A stretch of DNA of 64,000 nt from Varroa destructor (lineage: Eukaryota; Arthropoda; Arachnida; Mesostigmata; Varroidae), in assembly GCF_002443255.2 (NCBI RefSeq), contig NW_019211456.1, forward strand, positions 55,265,884 through 55,329,883, given 5' to 3'. The translations under genes were made by a program, and so were the position numbers. The notes under the pieces are model-generated. The model was given only the letters and a program-made list of their open reading frames with translations. It was not told where the DNA came from and did not search any database. Position 1 is the first letter of the stretch. Each line of letters opens with the position of its first letter. Of the stretch, positions 50,636 through 61,800 are shown piece by piece.

Positions 50636-53600
50636 AATGATGCATGATGCATAACCGCTATATTTAAATAGGTGCAAGTGCAATCAATCAAATTTTATTT
50701 ACTCACCTTTGAACATAGGACCATTAATATGATTTGGATTGTATGCGTCTAATCGAGTTTATACAACTTGAGTTATAATCTGTAATTGATTTTACGTTAA
50801 AATGCTTTATAAATGGGCTACTCATGCAAAATAATTGTTTTGAACTTTACGTTCGCTTTTACGCGTGAGTAAGACATTTATAACGAAACGAAGTATGTGA
50901 GCGAACCCTGAACCACTCCTCATATGACCTCAGGTCTAATAAGCAGACGTGTTGCTACTGCATGACTACAGTGGGACCGCTTCTACGAAAACACAGCCTA
51001 GGTTTGAACTGTCTCAATTTCAGGTATAAAAGGCACGTAACCAGTTTAAATAGCAACTGAAGCATTTCTCATTCAGAGCAGTTTGAAGTATAAGGTACAT
51101 ATGCATATTTAGAGAAGAACGTTTAGTTTAATAGGATTACACGGATAAATGCCTTTATAGAGGCCTGGTCTCTTAACGAAGAGCGAGCAGGCGTAGTATG
51201 CCAAAAGGTTCAAGCATCTCTAAAAAACAATTGGAGCAAAGGTTTGATCGTCTTTATTTTGTATTTTATTTGTAGAGATTTTTGTGAAGTTTCGCTTGAA
51301 GGAGAAGTATCGGGAATATTAAGCAGATATTCATCATCATTGTTGTCGTTCGGCATGATTGTTTTTAATTTAATTGACGAAATGAAATAAACAAATGTTA
51401 TCTGTAAAAGCGTTTTAATCCAAAGCTATACTTCATTTAGAAGCAGAACATTTTAGTTGATAGATGTATTCAAGCCAAACTTAAAGGCAGGCAGAGCGCG
51501 TATTTTGTTTAAACGTAAACAAATATGGCAAAGCTGCAAAAAAGGTTGGACGTGCTAATGACACCCTACTTATACATTCTACCTAGTTTTGCTTAGTATG
51601 TGGAAAACGCACAAGTATTAAAGAAAGCAAATCTCATAAAGCCTTATAGTTTGACTCAAACCATCTCTAGAACCACTATAACCAAAATTCAAGTTTCTTA
51701 ATTCTCTCATAACTTCTCATAGATGCATATCTACAACATTTTAAGGTTTTACAAAGGTTATAATTACCTATTGCATAAAGTCCAAGTGTGTGAAACGTAG
51801 GCTAATCTTTTATAAAACATAATTTTCTAATGTCAATAGTTACCTTTGTTACTTTGATGCATTTTTTTAATCTGCTTGTCTAGAACACAGCAGCTGGCAG
51901 CGCAGGAAATATCTCTTTATGAATGATGGAAGGAACCATCGAGCTCCAATTTAGCCCGGTTATTCTTTTGTGATACCAACCAGTCCCTACAGCGAGTAGC
52001 GAGATTAGTACCCTTACATAAACCCGTTTATGAATATACGTATTAATATATTCTGTAGTGACTTTATTTTAAAATAATTTATGATTTCTGCTCTGTTTTG
52101 TGTGGTTGTTAAGTTTCTAAAAAACTGGGCCTTCGCATTGAAAAAGTACAAAAGACATTTGTTTTAGGGACTTTTGTAAGCGTCCGTGCCTGAACACGCG
52201 ATTGAGTAGTTTATTGGAAAATTATTTGTGAAATCTTACGTCTATAGAAAATGGTTATTTAGTTACTGATTAAAATAGGTTGATATATAAAAATAACTTT
52301 TTTTTGATAAGTATCTTTTATTAAATTGTGAGAACAAGCATACAAGCGAGCATTAACTGCGAAATGAATGGTTGTTGAGAACTCGTTCCTGCCTGCCACA
52401 GAAGTCCATTTTCTCCTGGCTGCAAAACAGTAGGCTAGCAATGGTTTGATGTAAATGACGTGTTGAAAACACTAATCAATATTTAGGCTATTGAAAGTCA
52501 CCAGTCGTGATTGTACAAAGAAAGCAAGTTGAGGGAACGCAGATTTACGTAGTTGAGGGAACGTAGGAGGTTTGCAAGGCAAAGCTGTATTAAGCTGCCC
52601 TTCAAAAGAGCCAGACGATCAGAACGTGAATTCTGTTGTTCAAAGACACCAACGGAATGCCAGAACAAGCTGTGTGTCGTAACCGTGTGTTGTCCGACAA
52701 GCTAGCATTCGAGGAATGGCCAGGTTGGTTCTTTTCGTAAACTGAGTTACCGCTGCTGTAATAGGTTCTTACTGTGAAATTCTGTATACAGCGTCAGCCT
52801 AGTCCTGGAATGAGTTCATTTCGAGATAAGAGTGAACAAATTTTTTTTTGGCTTTTTATCCCACTTGGTGCGGTGGCGACCATGATTGTCTGAAAAAAGT
52901 AGTGACTCTCACGCATGAAACAACACTTGCAAGGTAATGACAACGGCCATAACTATAACAATAGGACGCAGGCAATGACGTTGGTTATAACTACTGCTGC
53001 GAACATCACGCCTTGCTCGTATTTTTGTCCATAGGAGACACAGCCACTGTGGGTCCGTATCTCACTGATGCAACGGACCGGATAACCAACAGTCAGTAGA
53101 TAGAAACATGGCACGTAGTAGTTAACATCCGGGATGACACTACACGATGTAAGCTTACTCTTCGTAGGTTTCAAAAGAAGACTGAAATGGACCCAGTTAC
53201 CCTTAGATAATCCCCGTAGTAATAGCTCATGCTTTATATCCGGGGTGATCTAATAAATAGAGAGAGAGTAGAGACCGATAATTAAGCGCAAATAAAAAGC
53301 TTTTTTTCCAAGGTTGCCCGAGTGCTCCGCGACGCCTGCTTAACGACTATGCAACGTAACGCCCCAGGTTATCGTTAGCTTGTAAGTGGAACTTTGGGCA
53401 CACGCCATTGCGAACTGAGTGTAGCGGTGTTTTAAAGTAATGTTTTGAGTAGTGTTCTTGACCTTTCACTAGTGTCATCGAAAGTCTTGCCGTGTGTTTG
53501 CCGATTCTGACGCACAATTTAATAGAAAGGAATTCAAAGTGGTAGCTGCGGAATCTACAGCAAAAACAGTCGATAAAACACCCTTGATTTACTTGCCATA

Positions 53601-54080
53601 AGAAGATGGTCATGCATTTCGACATAAAGTTTATTTGTCATCTAGTGTCTAAAATGCGGAAGCACGGTTGCGGAGAGGGTTTGTAAGGCTTAATCCGAAA
53701 TACTGGAAAGAGCTCATTGCAAAACAGATCATTTCGGGGCCAAGGCAACAACAGTAATGGCAAAAACCTGAAGGGGTCCTGACAGCATGATCAACACAGA
53801 TCGCCAGATTAACATGGCTTAGTTATATGTGAAGTATATATTCTGATCTAATGGAAATAAACACGTTTGTGGACTACTATGAGTTTAAGGTAAATGTCTC
53901 CAAAAACATATGTCCTTACATTAGGACAAATCTACTATGGTTTGCACGATTATATATAATGCTCCCACTGAAATAAAGCCTATAGACATGTTCGTCTGGT
54001 TTGCTACCATGATATCGATATTAAGCCAGTACCTTATAAGTTAAAGCACGACTGTTCTCTCTTGAATATATTTCATTGAA

Positions 54081-54122
54081 TAATAACAACAAAAAAAACA
54101 ACAACAACAACAATAATAAATA
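54081..54122. repeat. (AAC)n microsatellite with A run
   Basis: AAC and AAT units with an internal run of eight or more A. Confidence 0.9.
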
Positions 54123-54910
54123 ATTCCCATGCGAAAACTAAATCATAGCGCAATTATGATTACTTGTTTTGCCTCGGGTGTGAAAGAACGTGTATCCATT
54201 TCTTGGATTGCAACTGGAAGTCGAAATGAGAGTGCTGTTTTTACGTGCGGAAGTACGTTTCGTTTGTTCGTAAACAGGTTGAGAGATTGAGCGGAGCTGT
54301 AACGAAGGCTTTCTCTGTAAGCCTGCCAAAAAGACCGGTAGCAACTAGTGCTAACGTCCTGAGAGAACACAACGTGCTGTCATTGACTTAATCTGCTTCT
54401 CTGACTTATTTCTATGATGATGGCAATAATTCTTACCGATAATTTCAATTTGTGTGTTAGAAAAGTGTAAAAAAAGTGTGTTAGATACGCCCCTGTTGTG
54501 TCAAATCAGAAAGATGATAAATTAACTGTTCCGTTCTGTTTGAGTTCGAATATTTATATGGGTCAGTTGAGAAGTTTTACTACATTTTTTTTAACTAGAA
54601 ATACGACAAAAAATAGAGAGAAAAAACAATGGACGTTGTCTGCATCGCAACTCATCTGGATTTGAAAGCTGATATTTCTTAAAAAGCGAAAACATGTACG
54701 TGACAGGTATTTACGCCTTTATTAATCGTTGTTATTTTCTGACTAGGACGTCCAAACCATCCTTGGTGTTGAGGTCATACTTAATCAATTCGCTACAATC
54801 TTAGCCGAGAACGATTCATTGACTCTGATACAGCTGTTCCAAGCCGACTAAATCCAATTTGAACTTGAAAACGCCTCTTAACAGTTTTAAAACCTCCATT
54901 TTGCATTTGT

Positions 54911-54912
<2 letters not shown>

Positions 54913-54958
<46 letters not shown>

Positions 54959-54966
54959 TATATATT
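54913..54966. repeat. (TA)n microsatellite
   Basis: Longest dinucleotide tract in the window: about 22 TA units, one G interruption, then a few more. Confidence 0.98.
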
Positions 54967-55554
54967 AGTGTTTCCTTGTTCGAAATTTCCCCTTCTTTAT
55001 GCCAATCGAGCTGGCTTTACTTCAGTGTTCAGCCAGTTTTTTTTCGCTTTTTATAATGGAACTTAACAGTTTTCCTATTGGGCATTTGCCTTAGACCTGG
55101 AGGCACCTAAGCTGTAATAGTACCATTAGCAGCAGGAGTCTGAGATTCCACCGGAGAAATAGCGATCCAAACTGAGAATACTCGCAGCGAACGTGAGAAT
55201 TTAGAGGATTATAGAGAACATTCATGCATATACCTGGTGTACGTTTACAAGCGCGATTACCCCATATATTGAGGAGATGGTAATTAAAAACAATTTAGGA
55301 TGCTGAATGGATATCAAGGTCATTGAGGAAAAAAGCCAGCACTCTAAAAGATTTGCATAATATCATGAAAATAACAATAAAAAGCATTGCTAAGAGCAGA
55401 AAACAAGTTCAGTAGCCCTTTAAATCCCTCTGCAGGCATTGCAACCATTGGTCTGAGTATACAAGGCGGCTTATAAATATATGTTTTTCTTGATTTTTTT
55501 GTAGATTGGTCAGTACCAAGTGCTTCTTGGGCTTTGACGCATCTGTGATTGTCG

Positions 55555-55565
55555 CCCCCCCCCCC
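55555..55565. repeat. Run of 11 C
   Basis: Uninterrupted C homopolymer, unusual in this AT-rich window. Confidence 0.95.
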
Positions 55566-56265
55566 TTCAATACAGGCGTAAACGCGGCTCTAAACAAGAG
55601 TTATGAAAACTGTACAATTTTAGCTTTTATGAATACCTTTATAACTTTTAACTTAAACGTACTTGCGTAGAACCTACTATTTCCGTTTGTTCATACCACT
55701 ACGCTTCACTTGAATAGAAGGATTTGTGATGATCATTCCGATTGTGATTCCGAGCAGAATCACTATCACTAAGTTTCATTGAATTCCCGGTCAAATTGTT
55801 TGTATATGAAGTACAACTTTTACTGATACCACGTAATTTCCAACGATGTCACGATTCTTTTTGTATCGTTCTTTGACGTGACTTAAAATGAGCCGAAACT
55901 GGGACTTGCTAGTATGGATTTGTGTAGAGTCCTATCTAGCCTAAAATTCTCATAGTATACTGGGTATAGTAGAGGAGAGTCTTTCCTTTGAGTCTAGGGA
56001 AGATAAAAATAAACTCAATCAAAGAATTTTAATTAGGTTTTGTTTTTCTATCTAATGAGCTAGCCGAGTCCGATGACTATTTATCGATAACCACTCCAGC
56101 GCAACGCACACAACTAACAAGCAGAAACCGATTTTAAAGTAGAGTGAAATTAACCTTATACTTGGTACGCTACTACGATAAGCTGTATGCCATGAGCGAA
56201 GTTTTGTTGCAGAAAGTAAGTTTACGTACACAGTGATGACGTGTCTTCTGGATCTGGTACCTGAT

Positions 56266-56288
56266 CATTATTATTATTATTATTACAG
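56266..56288. repeat. (ATT)n tract forming a 3' splice site
   Basis: Six or seven ATT units end in ACAG at 56285-56288, directly before the magnesium-transporter exon. The repeat replaces the usual polypyrimidine tract. Confidence 0.8.
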
Positions 56289-56517
56289 GCGGCACTCACT
56301 CGTTCCAGATGCTAACGCGCTGCTAAGAAAACACTCCCTCAACATAAATCTGCTTAATGGACGTCAGACGATACGGCGTACAACAATTGACGAAGCAGAA
56401 ACAAAAGAGATGCAGTTTGAAGAAGGAGGTCGAGCTACCGCTATTCAGATTGCAATTCCGTTCTTCGCCGCTGGACTTGGAATGGTAGCTGCGGGTGTAT
56501 TACTACATCACGTACTG
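56289..56517 (+). CDS. Internal exon of an SLC41/MgtE-type magnesium transporter
   Basis: Partial gene, one exon of 229 bp. It is preceded by an AG acceptor that follows an (ATT)n tract and is followed by a GTAAGT donor, so both exon edges are consensus-like. It enters one base into a codon and ends on a codon boundary, giving 76 codons with no stop. The first ~50 residues are polar and acidic (a cytosolic N-terminal segment with a VPDANALL stretch). Then comes IQIAIPFFAAGLGMVAAGVL, which matches the pattern of the first transmembrane helix of SLC41A1-A3 (family pattern LQ-hydrophobic-PF-LLAGFGTV-AGMVLD). SLC41 proteins are plasma-membrane or mitochondrial Mg2+ transporters made of two MgtE-like repeats. 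The next exon should carry the family motif around VPALLGLKGNLE; I did not find it downstream, so the following intron is probably longer than 7 kb. No upstream partner exon was recognised. Codon use is clean and unbroken, unlike the transposon relics around it. Confidence 0.75.
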
Positions 56518-57186
56518 GTAAGTTTACCTCGCGTTTCTATAGAGCATTGAAAACTCGAGGATAATAAGGTGGAGCTTACAAATAAATTAACGTCGATTTC
56601 GTATAAAAAAAATCGTAAAAAAGCTTGAAACGAAATTTGGAGCCTGCTAAACGAGATAGAGAAATAAGATCCACACCATATTTCGTTGTAGGGCTTATTG
56701 TTGATAATGTTTATACTCCTCTAACTATTATGTGCTATGAATACACCAACTAGAATGTTTCACTTCCCGCAGTCTTGATAACAGGAAAATTATTGAACAA
56801 CAAGTTCTGTAAACAACAAATACGATTAAGCTAGTTTTTTTTTTAATGCGACGTATGTACGTATTAAGTTGGTACAGGGATAAAAAAAATTTTTTAGCTC
56901 ATAAAAAAACGCATCGTTTCACCGAAATGCTAGCAACAAATGAATTCATTATGTATTCTCCGTCACTCTCCAAGGCCTCCTTCGATCTCGCAAGCAATTG
57001 ATTTTTTACTTCTCGCTAGGAACCTTTGAGCACGGTTTTGAAGAAATTGTACAGTTAAGTTTCGAGACCCCCTTAACTGCCAAATGTACGGTTACGAATT
57101 TCAGTTGCCGTTAATCGAAAAAATATAATCGGGTAATACAATTATCACGGAAAACCTCCCATTCAGACTCTTGCCGCGGTACTCAC

Positions 57187-57343
57187 TTTTTCCATAAGTG
57201 ACCTGCCATTGTCGCGTGAAAACATGACTTTGACTTTGCGTTGGGTTCCCTCTATTACATAGCTTTCGTCGTACTCGATGGAACCGGGATACTGTTTGAC
57301 CGTCATTTCCCACTTTTTTCCCCACATTTTCCGACAGGTATTC
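57187..57343 (-). CDS. Candidate exon of unknown protein
   Basis: A 157-bp open segment on the minus strand, preceded by an ATTTAG acceptor and followed by a GTGAGT donor. Its 52 codons read as a mixed polar sequence with KQYPGSIEYDESYVIEGTQR in the middle. No family was recognised. It lies about 670 bp downstream of the magnesium-transporter exon and on the opposite strand, so if real it would be nested in that gene's intron. A segment this short with splice-like edges can arise by chance in 64 kb, so this is only a candidate. Confidence 0.15.
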
Positions 57344-59699
57344 CTAAATGTATAAACTGTTTACACCAAACGTAAATCATGGCCTGTTAAGGATGGAGGT
57401 ATGACTTAACTTTAACTTTAGATGTATCCCTCTGAACTACCCATCCTTTTTACTTCTCATTCCCAGTAACAGTTTTGCATAGAAACCTGCCGCTGTGATT
57501 GCGCGCTAGCCAGTACCTTGTCAAATGGTGAATGTATATGAGGAGCCATTCATTCAATTGAGCTTTTAAACTGTTAATTGCTGATAGAATTCTGCACACC
57601 TATGATTTTTGACGGTTATCGAAAGTTAGAAGTTTAGCCTGTCGGCTTATTTAAGAGTTCTTTAGCACCCGAGGTCTTTATCAATCTCGGGTAGCCCACT
57701 GGAAAACGGGAACCTTTCCCCCAAAAATTGTAGCAAATTCCCTCTGACCAGTCCTCTTAAATTCTTACTGTACACTCGCACACAGATATATCGGCCTAAC
57801 TCAAAAGCTTTATTTTTCTCAGAGAAAGGCCAAATAAGGTAGGTATCCAAAATGCATTTCGATCATTGATTTTTGGCGTCTGATGTCGGAGCAAAATATC
57901 ATTCACTGCACAATAGCATTACGATGAAGTAAATGGTTAACAGTTTTCACATTAAGTAACGCAAAATTTAAACTTATCATAAAAGTCTACAAGAATAAAA
58001 AGTGAAAAGTAAAGTTTAATTAAAGACCAAAAACATATATTTTAAACAATACAATCTTATTTTATGAAATGAAACAAGCATCGATTAAACTTCGGTAACT
58101 TCATTTTTTCAAGCGAAATTGCCAGAGAAAACGATACAAATAGGCTTGTAGAAAATAAAACGTTCGAGTTATGTGTAATAGCTTGCTAGTAAAATTAAGC
58201 AATAACAGATTCAAAGTGCCTAAATGCTTTTGGAAACCCAATGTAGAATATTGTGACGAGCACTACGATACTATGCAAAAATTACCTTTTGATCAACATG
58301 GCTAGTTCGTTTACTACAGTCGTTGTGGAATATCTGGGCAATGAACGGAAGACAGAGACACTAGAGCACTGAGCACCTTTGACTTCCCCAGACTACTCCA
58401 GAATCCAGCTAAGGAGAAAACACTGACGTGCTCTTTATATTTGTTGTATTGCTTAATGAGCTATTTATACCTGTTTCTCTACTTTATTGGCTATGTAGAT
58501 CATCATTATCAGTCAGTGACGTTAAAGCGGTGAGGCGTAAAGCATATCAAGCGTCGATATTTCTAATTATGCAAAAACTCGTATCTCTGTTCCTGGAGAC
58601 ACCAATACAAATTTTATAAATAATTATTTAGAATTTATCAGACAGGTCTGCATGTGTACAAAATGCGAAGTGAGAAATTAATTTCTTTGGATTATTTAGG
58701 CGTTACTGTTACAATAAGTTTCACGAAACTCAAACTCACGTGATACACACTCACAGAATTTATTTCGCGTGTTAATGATTATATAACAGATTTCTAATGC
58801 GAATAAGTAATTGCGGATATGAGTAGCCAAATTACGACGTCGAAACGTCATTATTTTAAGCCTATTACCCAAACGGACGCACAAATTCGGTATGTTGTGT
58901 TGTGCATAGTATTTTGTAGAAATACATGTACGTAGTACTTTGTACATTTTGCTTATTTTCACGTAGTACATAATATTTATTGAACAAAGACACGTCAATT
59001 ACAAAAAAAAATCGCCCTATTGGAAAGGGAGAATGACAGTAGTTTTTACAAGATCATATTCGCTAATTGATGTATTTCATTGAATTTTTGTGCCATTTTC
59101 TCTCTCTTTCATTGAAGAAATAAGTAGAGGGGTAGCATTTGAGCTAAGCCTGGGAATCTATCCTGTTTGCTATTCGATTGAAATTGAGCGTCGCTTGAAT
59201 CTAATTTTTCGAAGTTGGTAAAGTTTTGTCTTGAGGTGAGATTGAGTTAACTGAATAAGTACTTTTCCCAGGAGTTGCTTAAACATATATTAAGAAAATA
59301 AAACGGAAGAAAAAGGAATATTTTTTTTCAGGCCGTTCGGTGTTGTGTCCGACAAATCTGTAGCGCAACTAACGATGCCAAAGACGACGCGGAAACTTGT
59401 GTTCAAACTATATTGTGTTGCAGGGTATTCATTGTTGTCCCTGTGCCGAAATATGGGGATAAATTCAATCAATGATAAAATTAGCGAAAGATGCGGGTAC
59501 TTTTAGTATACTATTGAAACAGAGGTACCGTTGTCATGTTTATACCTTTCAGTGATCGCGTTGGTCTAGGCTCCATAAGTTGCAGACTACTGAGCAATTT
59601 GCAATCTGCAACATAGGCGTAAAATTCGATTTTCGTGTTAGTGTTAGATATTTCGCATTTTTGCGAGTGAGAGATACAATGGCAATTTTTGCAAAAATT
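57344..59699. other. No gene seen; intron-like AT-rich DNA
   Basis: Probably intronic to the magnesium-transporter gene if that gene extends to the right. A TTTTTTTCAG site at 59321-59330 precedes 44 open codons rich in Cys, not identified. Confidence 0.4.
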
Positions 59700-59980
59700 G
59701 TTGGAAATTCCTTAAGTATTTCTAGAGAATCAGGTCGTACAGCAACTGTATATACCATAGTTGTCCAAATTCAAATCCTTCGAAGTAGCCTGCGCCAGAC
59801 AAAATGCACGTGTGCCATTGTCTTTTCTTTTATCGTGAGAGCGTCTGCTCTAGCTTTTCTTTGAATCACTTCAATCGTCTCAAGGCCTTGCAAGTGTTTC
59901 TCGAACCTTGAAAAGGAAAGAAATTGAAAAAAGCCCAATTTGGTGCACACAGAGGTTTGGAAAAATGTCATATGAGTAAC
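59700..59980 (-). mobile_element. Possible mariner transposase C-terminal fragment
   Basis: The minus-strand frame at 59771-59971 reads FEKHLQGLETIEVIQRKARA and then KEKT and VWRRLLRR. This resembles the C-terminal stretch of mariner transposases (LK-x-x-L-x-G-x-RFE-x-I-E-x-IQ-x-KA, then CF-x-x-W-x-x-R). The upstream catalytic blocks are not visible. It lies 1.5 kb from the other minus-strand mariner fragment and is probably a separate insertion. Identification rests on one block only. Confidence 0.4.
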
Positions 59981-61459
59981 GTCTTTTAAACCGGTGCTTT
60001 ATTGGCATGAGGAAGTCGCGACTTGCTGCTCGGATCTGAGACCTGTTTTAAGGCATGGAATTGTACAATTTTCTCAAAACTTTTTCATAGTACACTTTAG
60101 TGACTGCTAAACCGCTTAACATATATTCATATATTGCCACTCACTAATAGTCAAGACGGTTAAAAAAAGCTTGTTTTATCACTTTTACTTTCTGCAGTTT
60201 TCATCTATTTAACTTATTTCCACGCATACTCGAATATCAAGTTTCGTCACCTAAACAACACGTAGGAGGAAATCCCGCCCAATTTTGAATGCGTTGAAGT
60301 TTTGTAATCGTTCGAATTTTTATGTGAACCTTCCTGGTTCCAAGTGCCTAACATAGCTAGTGTAAAACATCTAACTCTTGTGCAAGCTTCCTAGCAGCAA
60401 TTTGGCTAATCCCCAGAAGGACTTCTTTTGCTTTTTCGATGTTTTAGTTAGTACTTGCCTAGAACGGTCTACAACAAGGACTGCCTTTAAGGATTTTTCA
60501 TTTGTCGCCAAACCGTTGATATCACCTACACATTAATGGCATTTATTCATGGTCTAACCCCAAGAAACAACTGCAATATTACCATCATAAGTATTAAAAG
60601 GTGGTGGTACCTAAAACAGGTACTGTAGGATACAAAGGAACGTCGCTTGGGGAAAGGCAAACAGGATAAAAGCGATAAAAATAAATCTGGCTGAGGTGGA
60701 AAAAAATAAAGTCATGAAAGCTCTCTTCCCAGTATTTTTTTTTCTGATACTAGCTTTGTTCAAGTCAGCTGAACGTCACGCAGATATTTTGAATCGTATA
60801 CCTCGGAAGTTACTCTATTTCCAGGTTTTTCTCAAACTGTACTTTGTTTAAAGAAAAAGACTTAAGAGTCAGTAATATGTAACGAATATTTTACCCCTGA
60901 CCTGATGCCCAAATATATTTTGTTTCTTATATATTAGAATTGTTCTAAGAATGTAATTTTTTAGGCGTAAAGGTAATTTAAATGGCAAGTGGTTTCCATC
61001 TAGAACATATTAACGCAAATCAGGAGACAGGATACTTCGTTGGAAGACGGACGGGAAAATCGCTTATGCAATGTTTAAATTTACGAAAAAAAGGTCACTT
61101 CAGTCACTGTAGTGGCCCAAGCACCTACAGAGGCGTTTGTATGCTGTTAATGAAATGAATTCATGATAAAAAAGATCTGATTTGATAACACGCCAATGAA
61201 GCAATGAAGCGTAAGTAAGAGACGCGATTAACCAAAAAATTATGTGTCTTTTATCAGCTATTCAGCTCTTTATCCAAACTCTAATAACAAATTTCTCCAT
61301 GACCTTATTTATTTACTTCGTCTTTCCAATAATTCTTAGGCCTCATATTGAAAAACTTGCCCAGCTAGTTTCAAACTTCAAACGTAAGTGCTACTATGAG
61401 TCTTATTTGTCTGTGATAGAAAAGTATAGCAATTACTTGACGCGAGGGTGAAGAATTTA

Positions 61460-61800
61460 GGAAATGCAAAGAACCTCCAATTCAGGCTCTTGCAGGACGG
61501 CTTAAATGAGTTTTGCTATGTGCGGTTCGGCATTGCCATGGAGAAGAGTGACCTTTTATAATCTGTCGATTTTTGATAACCTTGGTCATTGATCCAGATG
61601 TGTTATATGCAGATCCTTGTCGACTGTCTTGTTTTCCTCAGCATTCCCCAGTGTCTTACATCCTGCAAATGTAGATTTGATTTTCTTTCAGATGAAAACC
61701 TAGGCCAATTCTGGCCTGAAGCGCACCTTGCGAAACCACCCATTGTTTCCTCTGTTTCGTGTTTATGCAAGGCACCATTTTCTATCACCGCGTCGATCTT
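61460..61800 (-). mobile_element. Degenerate mariner transposase fragment, catalytic core
   Basis: The minus strand carries a decayed first catalytic block, GDRKWCLA (about 61765-61793, normally GDEKWCLY). It is followed by a stretch containing DVRHWGMLRKTRQS and THLDQ, which resembles the WWD-x-x-GV-x-x-ELL-x-x-x-Q-T region. The second catalytic block is VTLLHGNAEPHIAK (61511-61552, normally VxLLHDNARPHxAK), in which the catalytic Asp has become Gly. The two blocks are about 80 codons apart, as expected. Stops and frame changes are present. No terminal repeats were found. Confidence 0.65.

Larger units (their letters stand above)
50636..56265. other. No gene seen; microsatellites
   Basis: AT-rich DNA with AAC, TA and poly-C tracts. 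Frames at 52953-53625 and 54138-54370 are open for 70 to 92 codons without identity. No upstream exon of the magnesium transporter was recognised. Confidence 0.45.

Noticed and set aside
56204..56216. First exon of the magnesium transporter ending at GTAAGT near 56217
   Set aside because: Joining it to the exon at 56289 puts the reading frame out of phase and gives an early stop.
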